Notes: generated by a model not told the origin, from the letters alone. Counted from the first letter of the stretch, positions 1 through 7,633 are shown. The stretch is 12,307 nucleotides of DNA from an uncultured bacterium (GCA_905215755.1 CAJMRE010000047.1:1-12307); one strand, 5' to 3'. Translations and numbers: made by a program.

Positions 1-413
1 GTTGCCGCGCCCCGCAGTGCCCGCTTCCCCCGAGAACAATTATCAGTGCAGGTAGCAGACTCGTTGTTTTTGAAAAAACAAGGGTATGGTCAGGGGCTCG
101 GGGCAAACGTAGCAGATGGGCGCGATTCGTGGCGCGGCTATTCCAGGTGCCACGGCTTCACTCCTCTGGCGCGACATTTCAAGGCGCTTTTGAGGAGGAG
201 TGTCCCTGATGACTGGGCGTTTAAGAACGTCCAATGACTAAGTTGCAGGTGGCGGCGGTTGTGTTACACTAACGCTGCGTATATGACGCAATCATCTCGA
301 TACAGATCAATGATGTCCGTCGTTTTGAACGGAACTAGACTGTTTAGCCGCCCTGAAGGTTTATGCAGGGAGCATGTGATCACAGGGCTTGAAAAGAAAG
401 TTGAGCAAACACT
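1..413. other. Intergenic region and leader upstream of rho
   Basis: I see no convincing gene here. A + strand frame is open from base 1 to a stop at 235-237, and a minus frame covers about the same stretch. Neither has a recognisable motif, a good ribosome binding site or natural-looking composition. A tail of a gene lying to the left cannot be excluded for the + frame. Local structures are an AT-rich inverted repeat (64-70 with 75-81), a small hairpin near 317-335, and a perfect 10-bp palindrome TGTGATCACA at 375-384, about 30 bases before the rho start. The palindrome lacks the 6-bp spacer of a CRP-type site, so I do not call it one. The roughly 140 bases between the predicted promoter and rho would make a long untranslated leader. 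Confidence 0.6.
243..270 (+). promoter_or_regulatory. Possible rho promoter
   Basis: TTGCAG at 243-248 and TACACT at 265-270 are separated by 16 bases, close to a sigma-70-type arrangement. Transcription would begin near 277 and give a leader of about 137 nt before rho. Rho genes in several bacteria are autoregulated in their leaders, so a long leader is plausible. The match is moderate and rests on sequence alone. Confidence 0.35.
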
Positions 414-2969
414 GTGTCTGATCAACAGCAAGAAAACGAAATAACGACGACGCAAGCCGCTCCCGCTGCACCGGTTGCGTCGGACCAGGTCGCGGCGCCC
501 GCGCATGCCTCGGCTCCTGAGACGCTTAAGGCTGCTTCGACGCCTACGCCTGTAGCGGCTGAGAAGGCCGTGCCTGCAACTGGTGAGGAGGCTGCTCCGG
601 CAAAGCCCAAGCGTACGCGCCGCGCGGCCAAGCCTGCCGATGACGGCGAGGAGGTCACCAAGCCCAAGCGCCGTACCACGCGCACGACGCGCGCCAAGCG
701 TACCGTTGCAGCTGACTCCTCGGCGCCGATTTCCGATGAGGTCGCGCAGGCACGTGCGTTGGCGCAGATTAGCGAGGCTCAGGTGGTGCGCGCCCGCCGT
801 CGTGCTGCCGAGCGCGAGGCCGCGGCTCTGACCGAGCTTGCAGCTCCGTCTGTGCCCGAGACCCCTGCCGCCGACCAGCCGACCGAGAAGCCGGCACCGC
901 GCACACGCCGTCGCACGGTTGCTAAGGCCGAGCAGGTTGCCGATCAGGTAACCCCCGAGCTCACCGAGGCTTCGGCTCGTTCCACGTCAGGGGAGGGCAT
1001 ATCGCCTGCTGAGCCTGCTGCGCCTGTCGAGGTCAGCGAAGTTCCCGTTGTCGATCCGGCTTTGCGCCCGCACCGTCGCGGTCGCAAGCCCAAGGCCTTC
1101 GTCGAGGCAGAGAAGGCCGCAGCCGCAGCTGCAGCCGCTCGGGATGCTGCGGCGACCGCCGAGTCTGCAACCGCTGCCGATGCACCCGTCCAAGATGCTA
1201 CGACTTCCGAGGCCGCTCCCGCCGATGTCGAGCCCGCCGACGTCCGTCCTGGTCGCAGCCATCGTACTGCTGCTAAGCGCACGTCCAAGGCCAAGACTGC
1301 CAAGAAGGGTGCGTCCGAGGATTCCGCCGAGACGACCGTCGATGCATCGACTGATGCCGCCGAGCCCCAAGACGTCGAACAGTCTGCGTCCGAGAAGCCC
1401 AAGCGCGGTCGTAAGAAGTCCGCTAAGGCCAAGGCGTCCGAGCAGCAGGCTGATGCCGAAGCGCAGATTGATTCCGGCGCCGAGGCCAATGACGCCGCTA
1501 CGGCCAATGCCGGCGCCGCCGCAACCGATGGCGCCGCGCCCGCCGAGGCCGAAGACGGCGCTCGCCCCAACCGTCGCCAGCACAAGCGCAACGACGAGCG
1601 CAATGAGCGCAAGGACGAGCGCAACAACGACCGTCGCAACCGCCAGCGCGATCGCAAACAGCGCAACAAGGAGCGCAACGCCGCCCCCACCGAACCCACG
1701 CTTTCGCGTGAGGAGCTCGCTGCCATGAAGGTCGCCGAACTGCGCGAGAAGGCCAAGGAGTTCGAGATCGAGACGACCGGCAAGAAGAAAGCCGAGCTCG
1801 TCGAAGAGATCTACGTCACCGCTGCGAAGGCCGAGGGCTTCCGCGATATCAAGGGCATTCTGCAGATTCGCCCGGACAGCTCCGGCATCATCCACGCCCA
1901 TGGCTACATGAAGTCCAACGACGACGCCTTCGTGCCCGCCTACCTCATCCGCTCCGCGCGCCTGCGCACGGGCGACGTCATCGAGGGCTCGCTGCGTCCT
2001 TCGCGCGGCGGTGACAAGCGCGCCGGCCTCGCCAAAATCACGACCGTCAACGGTCTGGACCCCGAGCAGATTCGCAACCGTCCCAAGTTCGGCGACCTCA
2101 CCCCGGTCTATCCCAACGAGCCGCTGCGCATGGAGCACGGCAAGGACTCCATTACCGGTCGCGCCATCGACATCGTGTCGCCGATCGGCAAGGGTCAGCG
2201 TGGCCTGATTGTGTCCCCGCCCAAGGCAGGCAAGACCACGATTCTCAAGAAGATTTGCCAGTCAATCTCGATTAACAACCCCGAGGTGCACCTCATCTGC
2301 CTGCTCGTCGACGAGCGCCCCGAAGAGGTCACCGATATGCAGCGTTCCATCAAGGGTGAGGTCGTGGCGTCGACCTTCGATATGCCCGCCGACAACCACA
2401 CTCGCGTGGCAGAGCTCGTCATCGAGCGCGCCAAGCGCATCGTGGAGCTGGGCGGCGATGTTGTGGTGGTGCTCGACTCCATCACGCGTCTTGCCCGCGC
2501 CTACAACTTGGCGGCGCCCGCCTCGGGCCGCATCCTTTCGGGCGGCGTCGATTCGGCGGCGCTGTATCCGCCCAAGCGCTTCCTGGGCGCAGCCCGTAAT
2601 ATCGAGAACGGTGGCTCGCTCACCATCCTGGCCTCTGCCCTCATCGACACCGGTTCCAAGATGGACGAGGTCATCTTTGAGGAGTTCAAGGGCACCGGCA
2701 ACATGGAGCTTAAGCTCGACCGCGACCTGGCCGACCGTCGCATCTTCCCGGCTATCGACCCCGTTGCCTCCGGTACGCGTAATGAGGACCTGTTGGTCGA
2801 CGAGCAGATGCGTCCGTTTGTCTTTGGTCTGCGTCGCATTCTTGCCGGCATGAACAACACCGAGCGCGCGGCCGCATCGTTTATCAAGGGTCTTAAGGGC
2901 ACCAACACCAACCAGGAGTTCCTGGTGCGTTCGGCTAAAAAACACAGCGACTACGAGCAGACGTTCTAG
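414..2969 (+). CDS. rho: Transcription termination factor Rho with a very long N-terminal extension
   Basis: Rho is the hexameric RNA helicase/ATPase that ends transcription at C-rich unstructured RNA. The catalytic half is complete. A Rho_N helical domain spans about 430-475 and the RNA-binding cold-shock-like domain about 478-580. Walker A is SPPKAGKTT (601-609, Lys607). The catalytic Glu634 lies in DERPEEVTDMQR, Walker B ends at Asp688, the Q-loop lies around 709-735, the R-loop KGTGNME around 759-765, and the arginine finger is Arg789 in GTRNED. The E. coli protein is about 419 residues and this one 851. The excess is residues 1-429, a low-complexity tail rich in Ala, Glu, Lys and Arg with repeated basic patches and an Arg/Asn/Asp-rich stretch at 384-424. 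The start is GTG. An in-frame TGA at 402-404 excludes any upstream start, yet the ribosome binding site is weak (AGAAAG or GAG). No rpmE gene follows, although rpmE often follows rho in Actinobacteria. Confidence 0.97.
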   Translation: MSDQQQENEITTTQAAPAAPVASDQVAAPAHASAPETLKAASTPTPVAAEKAVPATGEEAAPAKPKRTRRAAKPADDGEEVTKPKRRTTRTTRAKRTVAADSSAPISDEVAQARALAQISEAQVVRARRRAAEREAAALTELAAPSVPETPAADQPTEKPAPRTRRRTVAKAEQVADQVTPELTEASARSTSGEGISPAEPAAPVEVSEVPVVDPALRPHRRGRKPKAFVEAEKAAAAAAAARDAAATAESATAADAPVQDATTSEAAPADVEPADVRPGRSHRTAAKRTSKAKTAKKGASEDSAETTVDASTDAAEPQDVEQSASEKPKRGRKKSAKAKASEQQADAEAQIDSGAEANDAATANAGAAATDGAAPAEAEDGARPNRRQHKRNDERNERKDERNNDRRNRQRDRKQRNKERNAAPTEPTLSREELAAMKVAELREKAKEFEIETTGKKKAELVEEIYVTAAKAEGFRDIKGILQIRPDSSGIIHAHGYMKSNDDAFVPAYLIRSARLRTGDVIEGSLRPSRGGDKRAGLAKITTVNGLDPEQIRNRPKFGDLTPVYPNEPLRMEHGKDSITGRAIDIVSPIGKGQRGLIVSPPKAGKTTILKKICQSISINNPEVHLICLLVDERPEEVTDMQRSIKGEVVASTFDMPADNHTRVAELVIERAKRIVELGGDVVVVLDSITRLARAYNLAAPASGRILSGGVDSAALYPPKRFLGAARNIENGGSLTILASALIDTGSKMDEVIFEEFKGTGNMELKLDRDLADRRIFPAIDPVASGTRNEDLLVDEQMRPFVFGLRRILAGMNNTERAAASFIKGLKGTNTNQEFLVRSAKKHSDYEQTF

Positions 2970-3006
2970 GTTGTCATCCACGCGCAGCGATAGTCATCAA
3001 TGCGAT

Positions 3007-3038
3007 AAAGGGTCGGGGCTTTGAGCCTCGGCCCTTTT
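3007..3038 (+). terminator. Intrinsic terminator after rho
   Basis: A 13-bp stem (3007-3019 with 3025-3037, two G-T pairs) closes a 5-base loop and runs into TTTT at 3035-3038. It begins 37 bases after the rho stop codon. The 5' AAAG makes it partly bidirectional, but no minus-strand gene ends here. Confidence 0.85.
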
Positions 3039-3117
3039 CCATATCGCCGCTCCGCGCTTATTTTTAACCATAAGAACGACGAGCAGCAGGTTTCCCGTTT
3101 CAATCCGACATCGTCGC

Positions 3118-3146
3118 TTGCAATCGACAGGGCGGTTTCGCATAAT
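3118..3146 (+). promoter_or_regulatory. Probable promoter of the membrane protein-vanZ unit
   Basis: TTGCAA (3118-3123) and CATAAT (3141-3146) are spaced by exactly 17 bases. Transcription would start near 3153, about 130 bases before the ATG at 3283. The leader carries a small hairpin, GGGGC-ATA-GCCCC, at 3204-3216. The remainder of the 2970-3282 gap, apart from this site and the rho terminator, shows no gene. Confidence 0.55.
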
Positions 3147-3282
3147 AGCTTTTAAGCTTCGCGACGGAAAACGCAGATGAAACGAACCATATACCGTTGC
3201 TTTGGGGCATAGCCCCGCTTCATCTTCTCTCGCGCAGCCAACTGAATGATGCGATTTGGGTGCTGGAAGATGGGGAGAGCTC

Positions 3283-4683
3283 ATGGCTTCTTCTGATGCA
3301 ACACAACGAGCAGTCCTTGCCGGACTTTCGTGCGGGATCGGCCTTGCCGCTCCCGTGGTTATGTATGCCGCGACGCTACCGTTTTCGTCGGTGAACGAGA
3401 CGGTCGTGGCGGGTGCGGTTCCCTTCGCCGTGGGCGCGGTGGCGGGCGTGGGTATCTATGCCGCCTCGCTGGGTATCTCCGAGTACCGTGCGCAGCGTGA
3501 AGAGCGTCTGTTCCAGCCCGATGCCATGGGCGGTGCCGCCAATCTCAATCAGCATCAAAGCGAGTTCAAGACCGCCTCGATTCCAGCTCAGCAGCAGGAT
3601 GCTACTCCTTTCACTGCGGCTTCTGCTTCTCAGACTCAGCCGGAGCAGTCTACCTCGGCATTCCTTTCCGGCCTGACTGGTGCGTTCCAGCGCCGTCATG
3701 CCGATGATGGTGTCCCTACCATCGCTCGAGCCGCAGATGCTATGGACGAGGACGAGGCTTGGTCCATGATCGACAGTATGCTCGACGACGATTCGCCGGT
3801 GAGCTGCGACCCTGCACACTCGCGCGACGTCTATCAAGTCGCCATCGACGAGCTCACCAACGGCGGGCAGACAGGCTCCTTCAATCGTGACGACATCGCC
3901 GCCGCGGCACGTGCCGTGTCTGGCTCCCAGGCCGCCCCTGCGGGCAGCACGGCGGCTTTCGTGGCACTCGTTGCCAACGCGGCAGCCAATAACGCCTACA
4001 GCGCTACCTCGGCGGACGTGGACGCTTCTGCCGATAATTCGTACGTTGATGAAGCCATTACTGCGGACGAGGAGGCCGTTGCCGCCCGCCGTGCCGCCGA
4101 AAGCTCGCTTTGGGGCGCTCCTGCCCAGCAGCAGGCGGCTGAGGCTGCGCCGTACAATGCAAACCTCGCCAGCATGCCTATCATCTCCGGTGCCGCGGAC
4201 ATCGATCTTGACGACCTCGATGAACCCGCAGCCATCACCGCATCTATTGAAGCCCAAGATCGCATCGACACCGGCGACCTTCCGGACGCCTCGCTCGAGG
4301 TTGATGTCCCCATGGCCGATTACTCGGGCCACGAGGACATGTGGGCCGCCGCCACCGCGATTCTGGATGAGATTGACGAGCCCGCTCCTGTTGCAGCCCC
4401 CGCTCCCGTCGCTGCCCCTCAGCCTGCTGCCCCCGCCTATGTCGGCCGTCACAGCGCTGTGTTCCCCGAGGATACCGCCCGTATCTCGCGCGAGAGCATT
4501 GAGCGAGCCGAGGCTATTGCCGCCGGCATTATGGAAAATCGTCGTCACGAGCGCGTCAATCAGATTCTCGAGGAAGAGATCGAGCGCCTGCAGTCCTCTA
4601 CCGCCAAGCGTACGGGCCGTGCCTATCTGAGCGTTATCGAGGGCGGTACCGCCAGCTTCGCGCCGCTCCGCGCGGAGGCATAA
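3283..4683 (+). CDS. Putative membrane-anchored protein with long acidic disordered region (unknown function)
   Basis: I do not recognise a named family. The ATG at 3283 has a good ribosome binding site (GGGGAG at 3272-3277) five bases upstream, which favours it over an in-frame TTG at 3256, so the product is 466 residues. Two hydrophobic segments, about 12-31 and 40-63, should form a membrane hairpin, followed by a basic flank (EYRAQREER). Residues about 80-395 are low-complexity, rich in Ala, Asp, Glu, Ser, Gln and Pro, with a Pro/Ala run near 376-392, and are probably disordered. Two similar acidic helices stand out, EAWSMIDSMLDDD and MWAAATAILDEIDE. The last 65 residues look folded: a charged helical stretch with coiled-coil character (RISRESIERAEAIAAG through EEEIERLQSS) and a tail containing YLSVIEGG. 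It is followed after 7 bases by vanZ. An envelope role is inference only. Confidence 0.85.
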   Translation: MASSDATQRAVLAGLSCGIGLAAPVVMYAATLPFSSVNETVVAGAVPFAVGAVAGVGIYAASLGISEYRAQREERLFQPDAMGGAANLNQHQSEFKTASIPAQQQDATPFTAASASQTQPEQSTSAFLSGLTGAFQRRHADDGVPTIARAADAMDEDEAWSMIDSMLDDDSPVSCDPAHSRDVYQVAIDELTNGGQTGSFNRDDIAAAARAVSGSQAAPAGSTAAFVALVANAAANNAYSATSADVDASADNSYVDEAITADEEAVAARRAAESSLWGAPAQQQAAEAAPYNANLASMPIISGAADIDLDDLDEPAAITASIEAQDRIDTGDLPDASLEVDVPMADYSGHEDMWAAATAILDEIDEPAPVAAPAPVAAPQPAAPAYVGRHSAVFPEDTARISRESIERAEAIAAGIMENRRHERVNQILEEEIERLQSSTAKRTGRAYLSVIEGGTASFAPLRAEA

Positions 4684-4690
4684 CTTCTGC

Positions 4691-5140
4691 ATGGTTAAGA
4701 TCAATCGAAAATGGGCGGTTGTAACCTGCCTGATGGCGCTCTTGATCTGGGGCAATTCGCTGGTTCCCGGCTCGGGGTCGGGCTCGCTGAGCCTGACGGT
4801 CATGGAAGCTATCCGCGGTTTCCTGCACGGCGTGGGACTTCCATATGAATGGGTGACCAACTTTGTTGTTCGCAAGTGCGCGCATTTTACCGAGTATATG
4901 GTGCTCGGCATCCTGGCAACGCACGCCTTTGATCTTGAGGGCCGGCGCACCTTTGACGTGCTGCTGCCCACGGCGGTGTTCCTGCTGCTGATTCCCTCGA
5001 TCGACGAGACGATTCAGCTCTTTGTGCCGGGACGCGCCGGCATGATCACCGATGTGATGATCGACTGCTGCGGGGCGGCGACGGGCGTTGTGCTCCGATA
5101 TCTCTTACGGTCGCTGATGTGCGCCAAAAAGGCCGCCTAG
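4691..5140 (+). CDS. VanZ family membrane protein
   Basis: The 149-residue protein has hydrophobic segments near 8-22, 64-77, 89-104 and 119-138. It carries both VanZ signature regions: RKCAHFTEYMVLG (about 57-69) and the stretch around DETIQLFVPGR with a following D-V-x-x-D and a downstream Gly. VanZ of Enterococcus gives teicoplanin resistance by an unresolved mechanism. Most VanZ-like proteins, including this one with no van gene nearby, have no assigned role. The ATG starts 7 bases after the stop of the preceding gene. The nearest ribosome binding site, GGAGG at 4674-4678, lies inside that gene 12 bases upstream, suggesting translational coupling. The stop codon sits inside a terminator hairpin. 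Confidence 0.9.
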   Translation: MVKINRKWAVVTCLMALLIWGNSLVPGSGSGSLSLTVMEAIRGFLHGVGLPYEWVTNFVVRKCAHFTEYMVLGILATHAFDLEGRRTFDVLLPTAVFLLLIPSIDETIQLFVPGRAGMITDVMIDCCGAATGVVLRYLLRSLMCAKKAA

Positions 5141-5172
5141 GACGTATCGTTTGGTCCTAGGCGGCCTTTTTT
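5126..5172. terminator. Bidirectional intrinsic terminator overlapping the end of vanZ
   Basis: A perfect 18-bp inverted repeat (5126-5143 with 5154-5171) encloses a 10-base loop. It has TTTTTT on the + side (5167-5172) and TTTTT on the minus side (5130-5126). It ends the + strand unit and can also stop the minus-strand kinase transcript, whose gene ends 83 bases away. The vanZ stop codon (5138-5140) lies within the left arm. The 5173-5254 gap has only a weak 7-bp inverted repeat (5191-5197 with 5233-5239). Confidence 0.93.
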
Positions 5173-5254
5173 ATTTGAGGGCTTATATGAGGCGTGGTGG
5201 CGTCGTTCCATTGGTCGGATTTGCTGGGCGCGCCACGCCCCGTGGGTGCGTCTG

Positions 5255-6145
5255 TTACTGAAGCGCCTGTGCGCCCAAGGCAAGGCAACCCATGATGCCC
5301 TGCTTGCCCTCGAGGCTGTTGTTGACAATGTAGGTATCGATGTCGTTGACCTCGGGCGTGACGATATAGCCGTTGAGCATTTCGGCACATTTCTTGCGTG
5401 CGAGCGGCACGATGGGGGTGTGGTCGGCCACGCCGCCGCCGATGATGATCTTTTGCGGCGCGTAGCACAGCGTGTAGGTCATGAGCGCCTGTGCCAGATA
5501 GCCGGCGAGCAGGTCCATGGCCTCCGGGTCATCGGCCATGTCTCCGGCGCTCTTGCCATCCCAGCGCTTTTTAACGCCGGGGCCGGCGATGAGGCCCTCG
5601 AGACAGTTGTCGTGGAAGGGGCAGGCGCTGTGCTCGCCAATGGTGTCGCGCGGGTCGCGCGTGACCAGGATGTGGCCGGCCTCGGGATGCATCATGCCGT
5701 GCACGAGCTTACCGCCCGAGAGCACGCCGGCGCCCACGCCGGTGCCGATGGTCAGGTAGACCACGTCGGTGAGGCCCTTGGCGCAACCAAACGTGACCTC
5801 GCCCAGGCAGGCGACGTTGACGTCGGTATCGTAGCCGCAGGGGATATTGAGCTCGTTTTGGATAGTGCCCAGCAGGTCAAAGTAGCGCCATGCCGTTTTG
5901 GGCGTCTCCAGGATCTTGCCGTATTGGGGCGAGGCAGGGTTGACTGCGGTGGGGCCAAAGGCGCCGATGCCCAGCGCGGCGATGCCCTTGTCGGCAAACC
6001 ATGCGTTGACGGCCTCAACGGTCTCCTGCGGGGTCGTGGTCGCGATCTGCTCGCGCTCTAGGACCGTACCGTCCGCATAGCCCGTGGCGCAGACCATCTT
6101 GGTGCCACCGGCCTCGAGCGCTCCGATAAGCTGCTGCTCTGCCAT
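5255..6145 (-). CDS. ROK family sugar kinase, probable fructokinase
   Basis: ROK kinases phosphorylate hexoses with ATP in the cytoplasm. The 296-residue protein has the N-terminal phosphate loop GALEAGGTK (8-16), the catalytic segment DTDVN with putative base Asp108 followed by LGE, and the second phosphate loop TIGTGVGAG (132-140). A ROK zinc site is formed by His158 in HPEAGH and the C-x2-H-x2-C group Cys175/His178/Cys181, followed by LEGLIAGPG. The GALEAGGTK start and the CPFHDNCLEG segment resemble the Bacillus YdhR type of zinc-dependent fructokinase more than glucokinases or NagC-type regulators. No helix-turn-helix domain precedes the kinase fold. The ATG is preceded by GAGAGGA. The gene stands alone, with no transporter or sugar hydrolase in view, so the substrate is inferred from family resemblance. 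Confidence 0.9.
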   Translation of the reverse strand: MAEQQLIGALEAGGTKMVCATGYADGTVLEREQIATTTPQETVEAVNAWFADKGIAALGIGAFGPTAVNPASPQYGKILETPKTAWRYFDLLGTIQNELNIPCGYDTDVNVACLGEVTFGCAKGLTDVVYLTIGTGVGAGVLSGGKLVHGMMHPEAGHILVTRDPRDTIGEHSACPFHDNCLEGLIAGPGVKKRWDGKSAGDMADDPEAMDLLAGYLAQALMTYTLCYAPQKIIIGGGVADHTPIVPLARKKCAEMLNGYIVTPEVNDIDTYIVNNSLEGKQGIMGCLALGAQALQ

Positions 6146-6183
6146 AGTATTCCTCTCTCTGGGACGAGTTGCTCCGTGACTAA

Positions 6184-6201
6184 AGTATAGAGCTCTAAAC
6201 T
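6184..6201 (-). promoter_or_regulatory. Palindrome over the likely -10 of the ROK kinase gene
   Basis: AGTATAGAGCTCTAAACT is an 18-bp palindrome with a single mismatched pair and a perfect 10-bp core (TAGAGCTCTA). On the minus strand it contains TATACT (6189-6184), a good -10 hexamer located about 39 bases upstream of the kinase ATG. No convincing -35 box lies 16-18 bases further upstream, as might be expected of an activated or repressed promoter. An operator role is inference. Confidence 0.5.
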
Positions 6202-6220
6202 ATTTAAGAAAGCGCTATAG

Positions 6221-6261
6221 AAAGAAGCCTCGCAACGCGGCGGGCGGCGCGGGGCTTCTTT
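6221..6261 (-). terminator. Terminator-like hairpin after the aminotransferase
   Basis: AAAGAAGCC (6221-6229 on the + strand) pairs with GGCTTCTTT (6253-6261). The stem continues for 3 bp after one mismatch, around a GC-rich loop. On the minus strand it is followed by CTATAG rather than a clean T run, so termination may be partial. It lies 25 bases after the aminotransferase stop. Confidence 0.65.
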
Positions 6262-6286
6262 GGTTGCTTTAGTTGCCGGGCCGTCC

Positions 6287-7468
6287 TTACCCGCGCGGCT
6301 TGATTTTATCACGTAGCGACTTGAGGTTCTCCAGCGCCGCGTTAAGCGTCTCGTCTCGCTTGGCAAAGTGGAAACGAATCAGATGGTTGACGGGCTCGCG
6401 GAAGAAGCTCGAGCCGGGCACGGCGCCCACGCCCACCTTAGACGCGAGGTCCTCGCAGAATTCGAGGTCGCTGTCATAGCCAAACTCAGAGATGTCCATC
6501 ATGACGTAGTAGGCGCCCTGCGGCACGTTGTGCGTGAGGCCGATGCTGCCGAGTCCCTGACAGAACAGGTCGCGCTTGGCGGTGTAGAGGTCGAGGACCT
6601 CCTGGTAATAGCTGTCGTCGAAGTTGAGGGCGGTGACGACAGCTTCCTGCAGGGGAGCGGCGGCACCCACGGTGAGGAAGTCGTGGACCTTCTTGATGCG
6701 CTCGGTGATCTGGGCCGGGGCAATGGTGTAGCCCAGACGCCAGCCGGTGATGGAGTACGTTTTGGACAGCGAGCTGCAGCTGATGGTTCGCTCGAACATG
6801 CCGGGCAGCGTGGCCATATAGACGTGCTCGTGGGGCGCGTAGACGATGTGCTCGTACACCTCGTCGGTGATGCAGTAGGTGTCGTACTTTTTGCAGAGGT
6901 CGGCGATAAAGGTGAGCTCCTCGCGCGTAAAGACCTTGCCGCAAGGGTTGGAAGGGTTGCACAGGACGATGGCCTTGGGGTCGTTGTCGCGGAAGGCCGC
7001 CTCGAGTGTCTCGCGGTCAAAGTCGAATGTGGGCGGGTTGAGCGGCACGTAGATAGGCTCGGCACCCGAAAGGATCGTGTCGGCGCCGTAGTTCTCGTAG
7101 AACGGCGAGAAGATGACGACCTTGTCTCCGGGGTTCGTAACCGTCATCATGGCGGCCATCATGGCCTCGGTGGAGCCGCAGGTGACTACGATATTCTCGT
7201 TGGGGTTTACCGACATGCCCATAAAATGCTCCTGCTTGGCGGCAAGCGCCTCACGCATGGCCTGGGAGCCCCAGGTGATGGAGTACTGGTGGTAAAGCGG
7301 CTTGGGGTCGGTGGCGATGGTGCTGAGGCTATCGAGCAGCTGCGCTGGGGGATCGAAGTCAGGGAAGCCCTGCGAGAGATTGACAGCGCCGTACTTATTG
7401 GAGATGCGTGTCATGCGGCGGATGACCGAATCGGTAAATCTCGCCGTACGGTTGGAGAGTTCTTTCAT
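6287..7468 (-). CDS. Class I/II pyridoxal-phosphate-dependent aminotransferase
   Basis: A fold-type I PLP enzyme that transfers amino groups between amino acids and 2-oxo acids. I place the start at the ATG at 7468 because AAAGGA precedes it at proper distance; an in-frame ATG at 7486 has no ribosome binding site. Residues, numbered from this start (393 aa): the N-terminal substrate loop NLSQGFPDFDPP (30-41), PLP-binding Asn174 in NPSNPCG, Asp202 in TDEVYEH, the Schiff-base Lys236 in SLSKTYSITGWR with phosphate-binding Arg244, and substrate-carboxylate Arg365 in HLIRFHFAKR. This pattern fits the branch containing methionine/aromatic aminotransferases, kynurenine aminotransferase-like enzymes and PatA-like aspartate aminotransferases. 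The amino-acid substrate cannot be told from sequence. The gene stands alone between the kinase and the divergent tRNA cluster. Confidence 0.93.
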   Translation of the reverse strand: MKELSNRTARFTDSVIRRMTRISNKYGAVNLSQGFPDFDPPAQLLDSLSTIATDPKPLYHQYSITWGSQAMREALAAKQEHFMGMSVNPNENIVVTCGSTEAMMAAMMTVTNPGDKVVIFSPFYENYGADTILSGAEPIYVPLNPPTFDFDRETLEAAFRDNDPKAIVLCNPSNPCGKVFTREELTFIADLCKKYDTYCITDEVYEHIVYAPHEHVYMATLPGMFERTISCSSLSKTYSITGWRLGYTIAPAQITERIKKVHDFLTVGAAAPLQEAVVTALNFDDSYYQEVLDLYTAKRDLFCQGLGSIGLTHNVPQGAYYVMMDISEFGYDSDLEFCEDLASKVGVGAVPGSSFFREPVNHLIRFHFAKRDETLNAALENLKSLRDKIKPRG

Positions 7469-7476
7469 GCTGGTCC

Positions 7477-7547
7477 TTTCGAGCATTTGCAGTGGGGCAA
7501 GTTTACTCCTATGAAACCGGTGGGAATTGCTCGAAACGCGCTCGAAA
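7477..7547 (-). promoter_or_regulatory. Leader repeats able to mask the aminotransferase ribosome binding site
   Basis: On the + strand, TTTCGAGC (7477-7484) is an exact inverted copy of GCTCGAAA, which occurs twice at 7529-7536 and 7540-7547. In the minus-strand transcript the 7477-7484 copy includes the first A bases of the AAAGGA ribosome binding site, so either upstream copy could fold onto it. This only matters if transcription starts upstream of 7547, and no clear promoter is visible there. Confidence 0.4.
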
Positions 7548-7552
7548 AACTC

Positions 7553-7571
7553 TTTTCAAAATTCTTGAAAA
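7553..7571. promoter_or_regulatory. AT-rich inverted repeat between divergent transcripts
   Basis: TTTTCAAaattcTTGAAAA has 7-bp perfect arms around a 5-base centre. It lies between the aminotransferase (minus) and the tRNA promoter (+), immediately upstream of the tRNA -35 box, where a regulator site or an AT-rich upstream element would sit. Its function is unknown. Confidence 0.35.
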
Positions 7572-7578
7572 TTGGGGC

Positions 7579-7607
7579 TTGCATCGCGTGGCGTTCCTTG
7601 CAATAAT
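7579..7607 (+). promoter_or_regulatory. Probable promoter of the tRNA cluster
   Basis: TTGCAT (7579-7584), a 17-base spacer and AATAAT (7602-7607) place the transcription start near 7614, about 20 bases before tRNA-His. A short GCGC-GAA-GCGC hairpin at 7614-7624 lies in the 5' leader. Confidence 0.6.
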
Positions 7608-7633
7608 AGTCGAGCGCGAAGCGCACAGGACAC

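Noticed and set aside
375..384. TGTGATCACA as a CRP binding site
   Set aside because: CRP half-sites need a 6-bp spacer; here they abut, and the site lies downstream of the predicted promoter.
259..444. Short + frame overlapping the rho start as a possible leader peptide
   Set aside because: Poor ribosome binding site and unremarkable sequence; overlap with the rho start alone is not enough.
987..2138. Minus-strand open frames antisense to the rho extension
   Set aside because: Shadow frames of the repetitive Ala/Arg/Lys codons; no motif or ribosome binding site, and the sense strand encodes Rho.
3256..3282. TTG at 3256 as start of the 466-residue membrane protein
   Set aside because: The ATG at 3283 has a well-spaced GGGGAG site; the TTG has none, and the extra nine codons contain that ribosome binding site.
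6368..7606. Long + strand open frame antisense to the aminotransferase
   Set aside because: The opposite strand encodes a complete PLP enzyme with all active-site residues; the antisense product has no motif.
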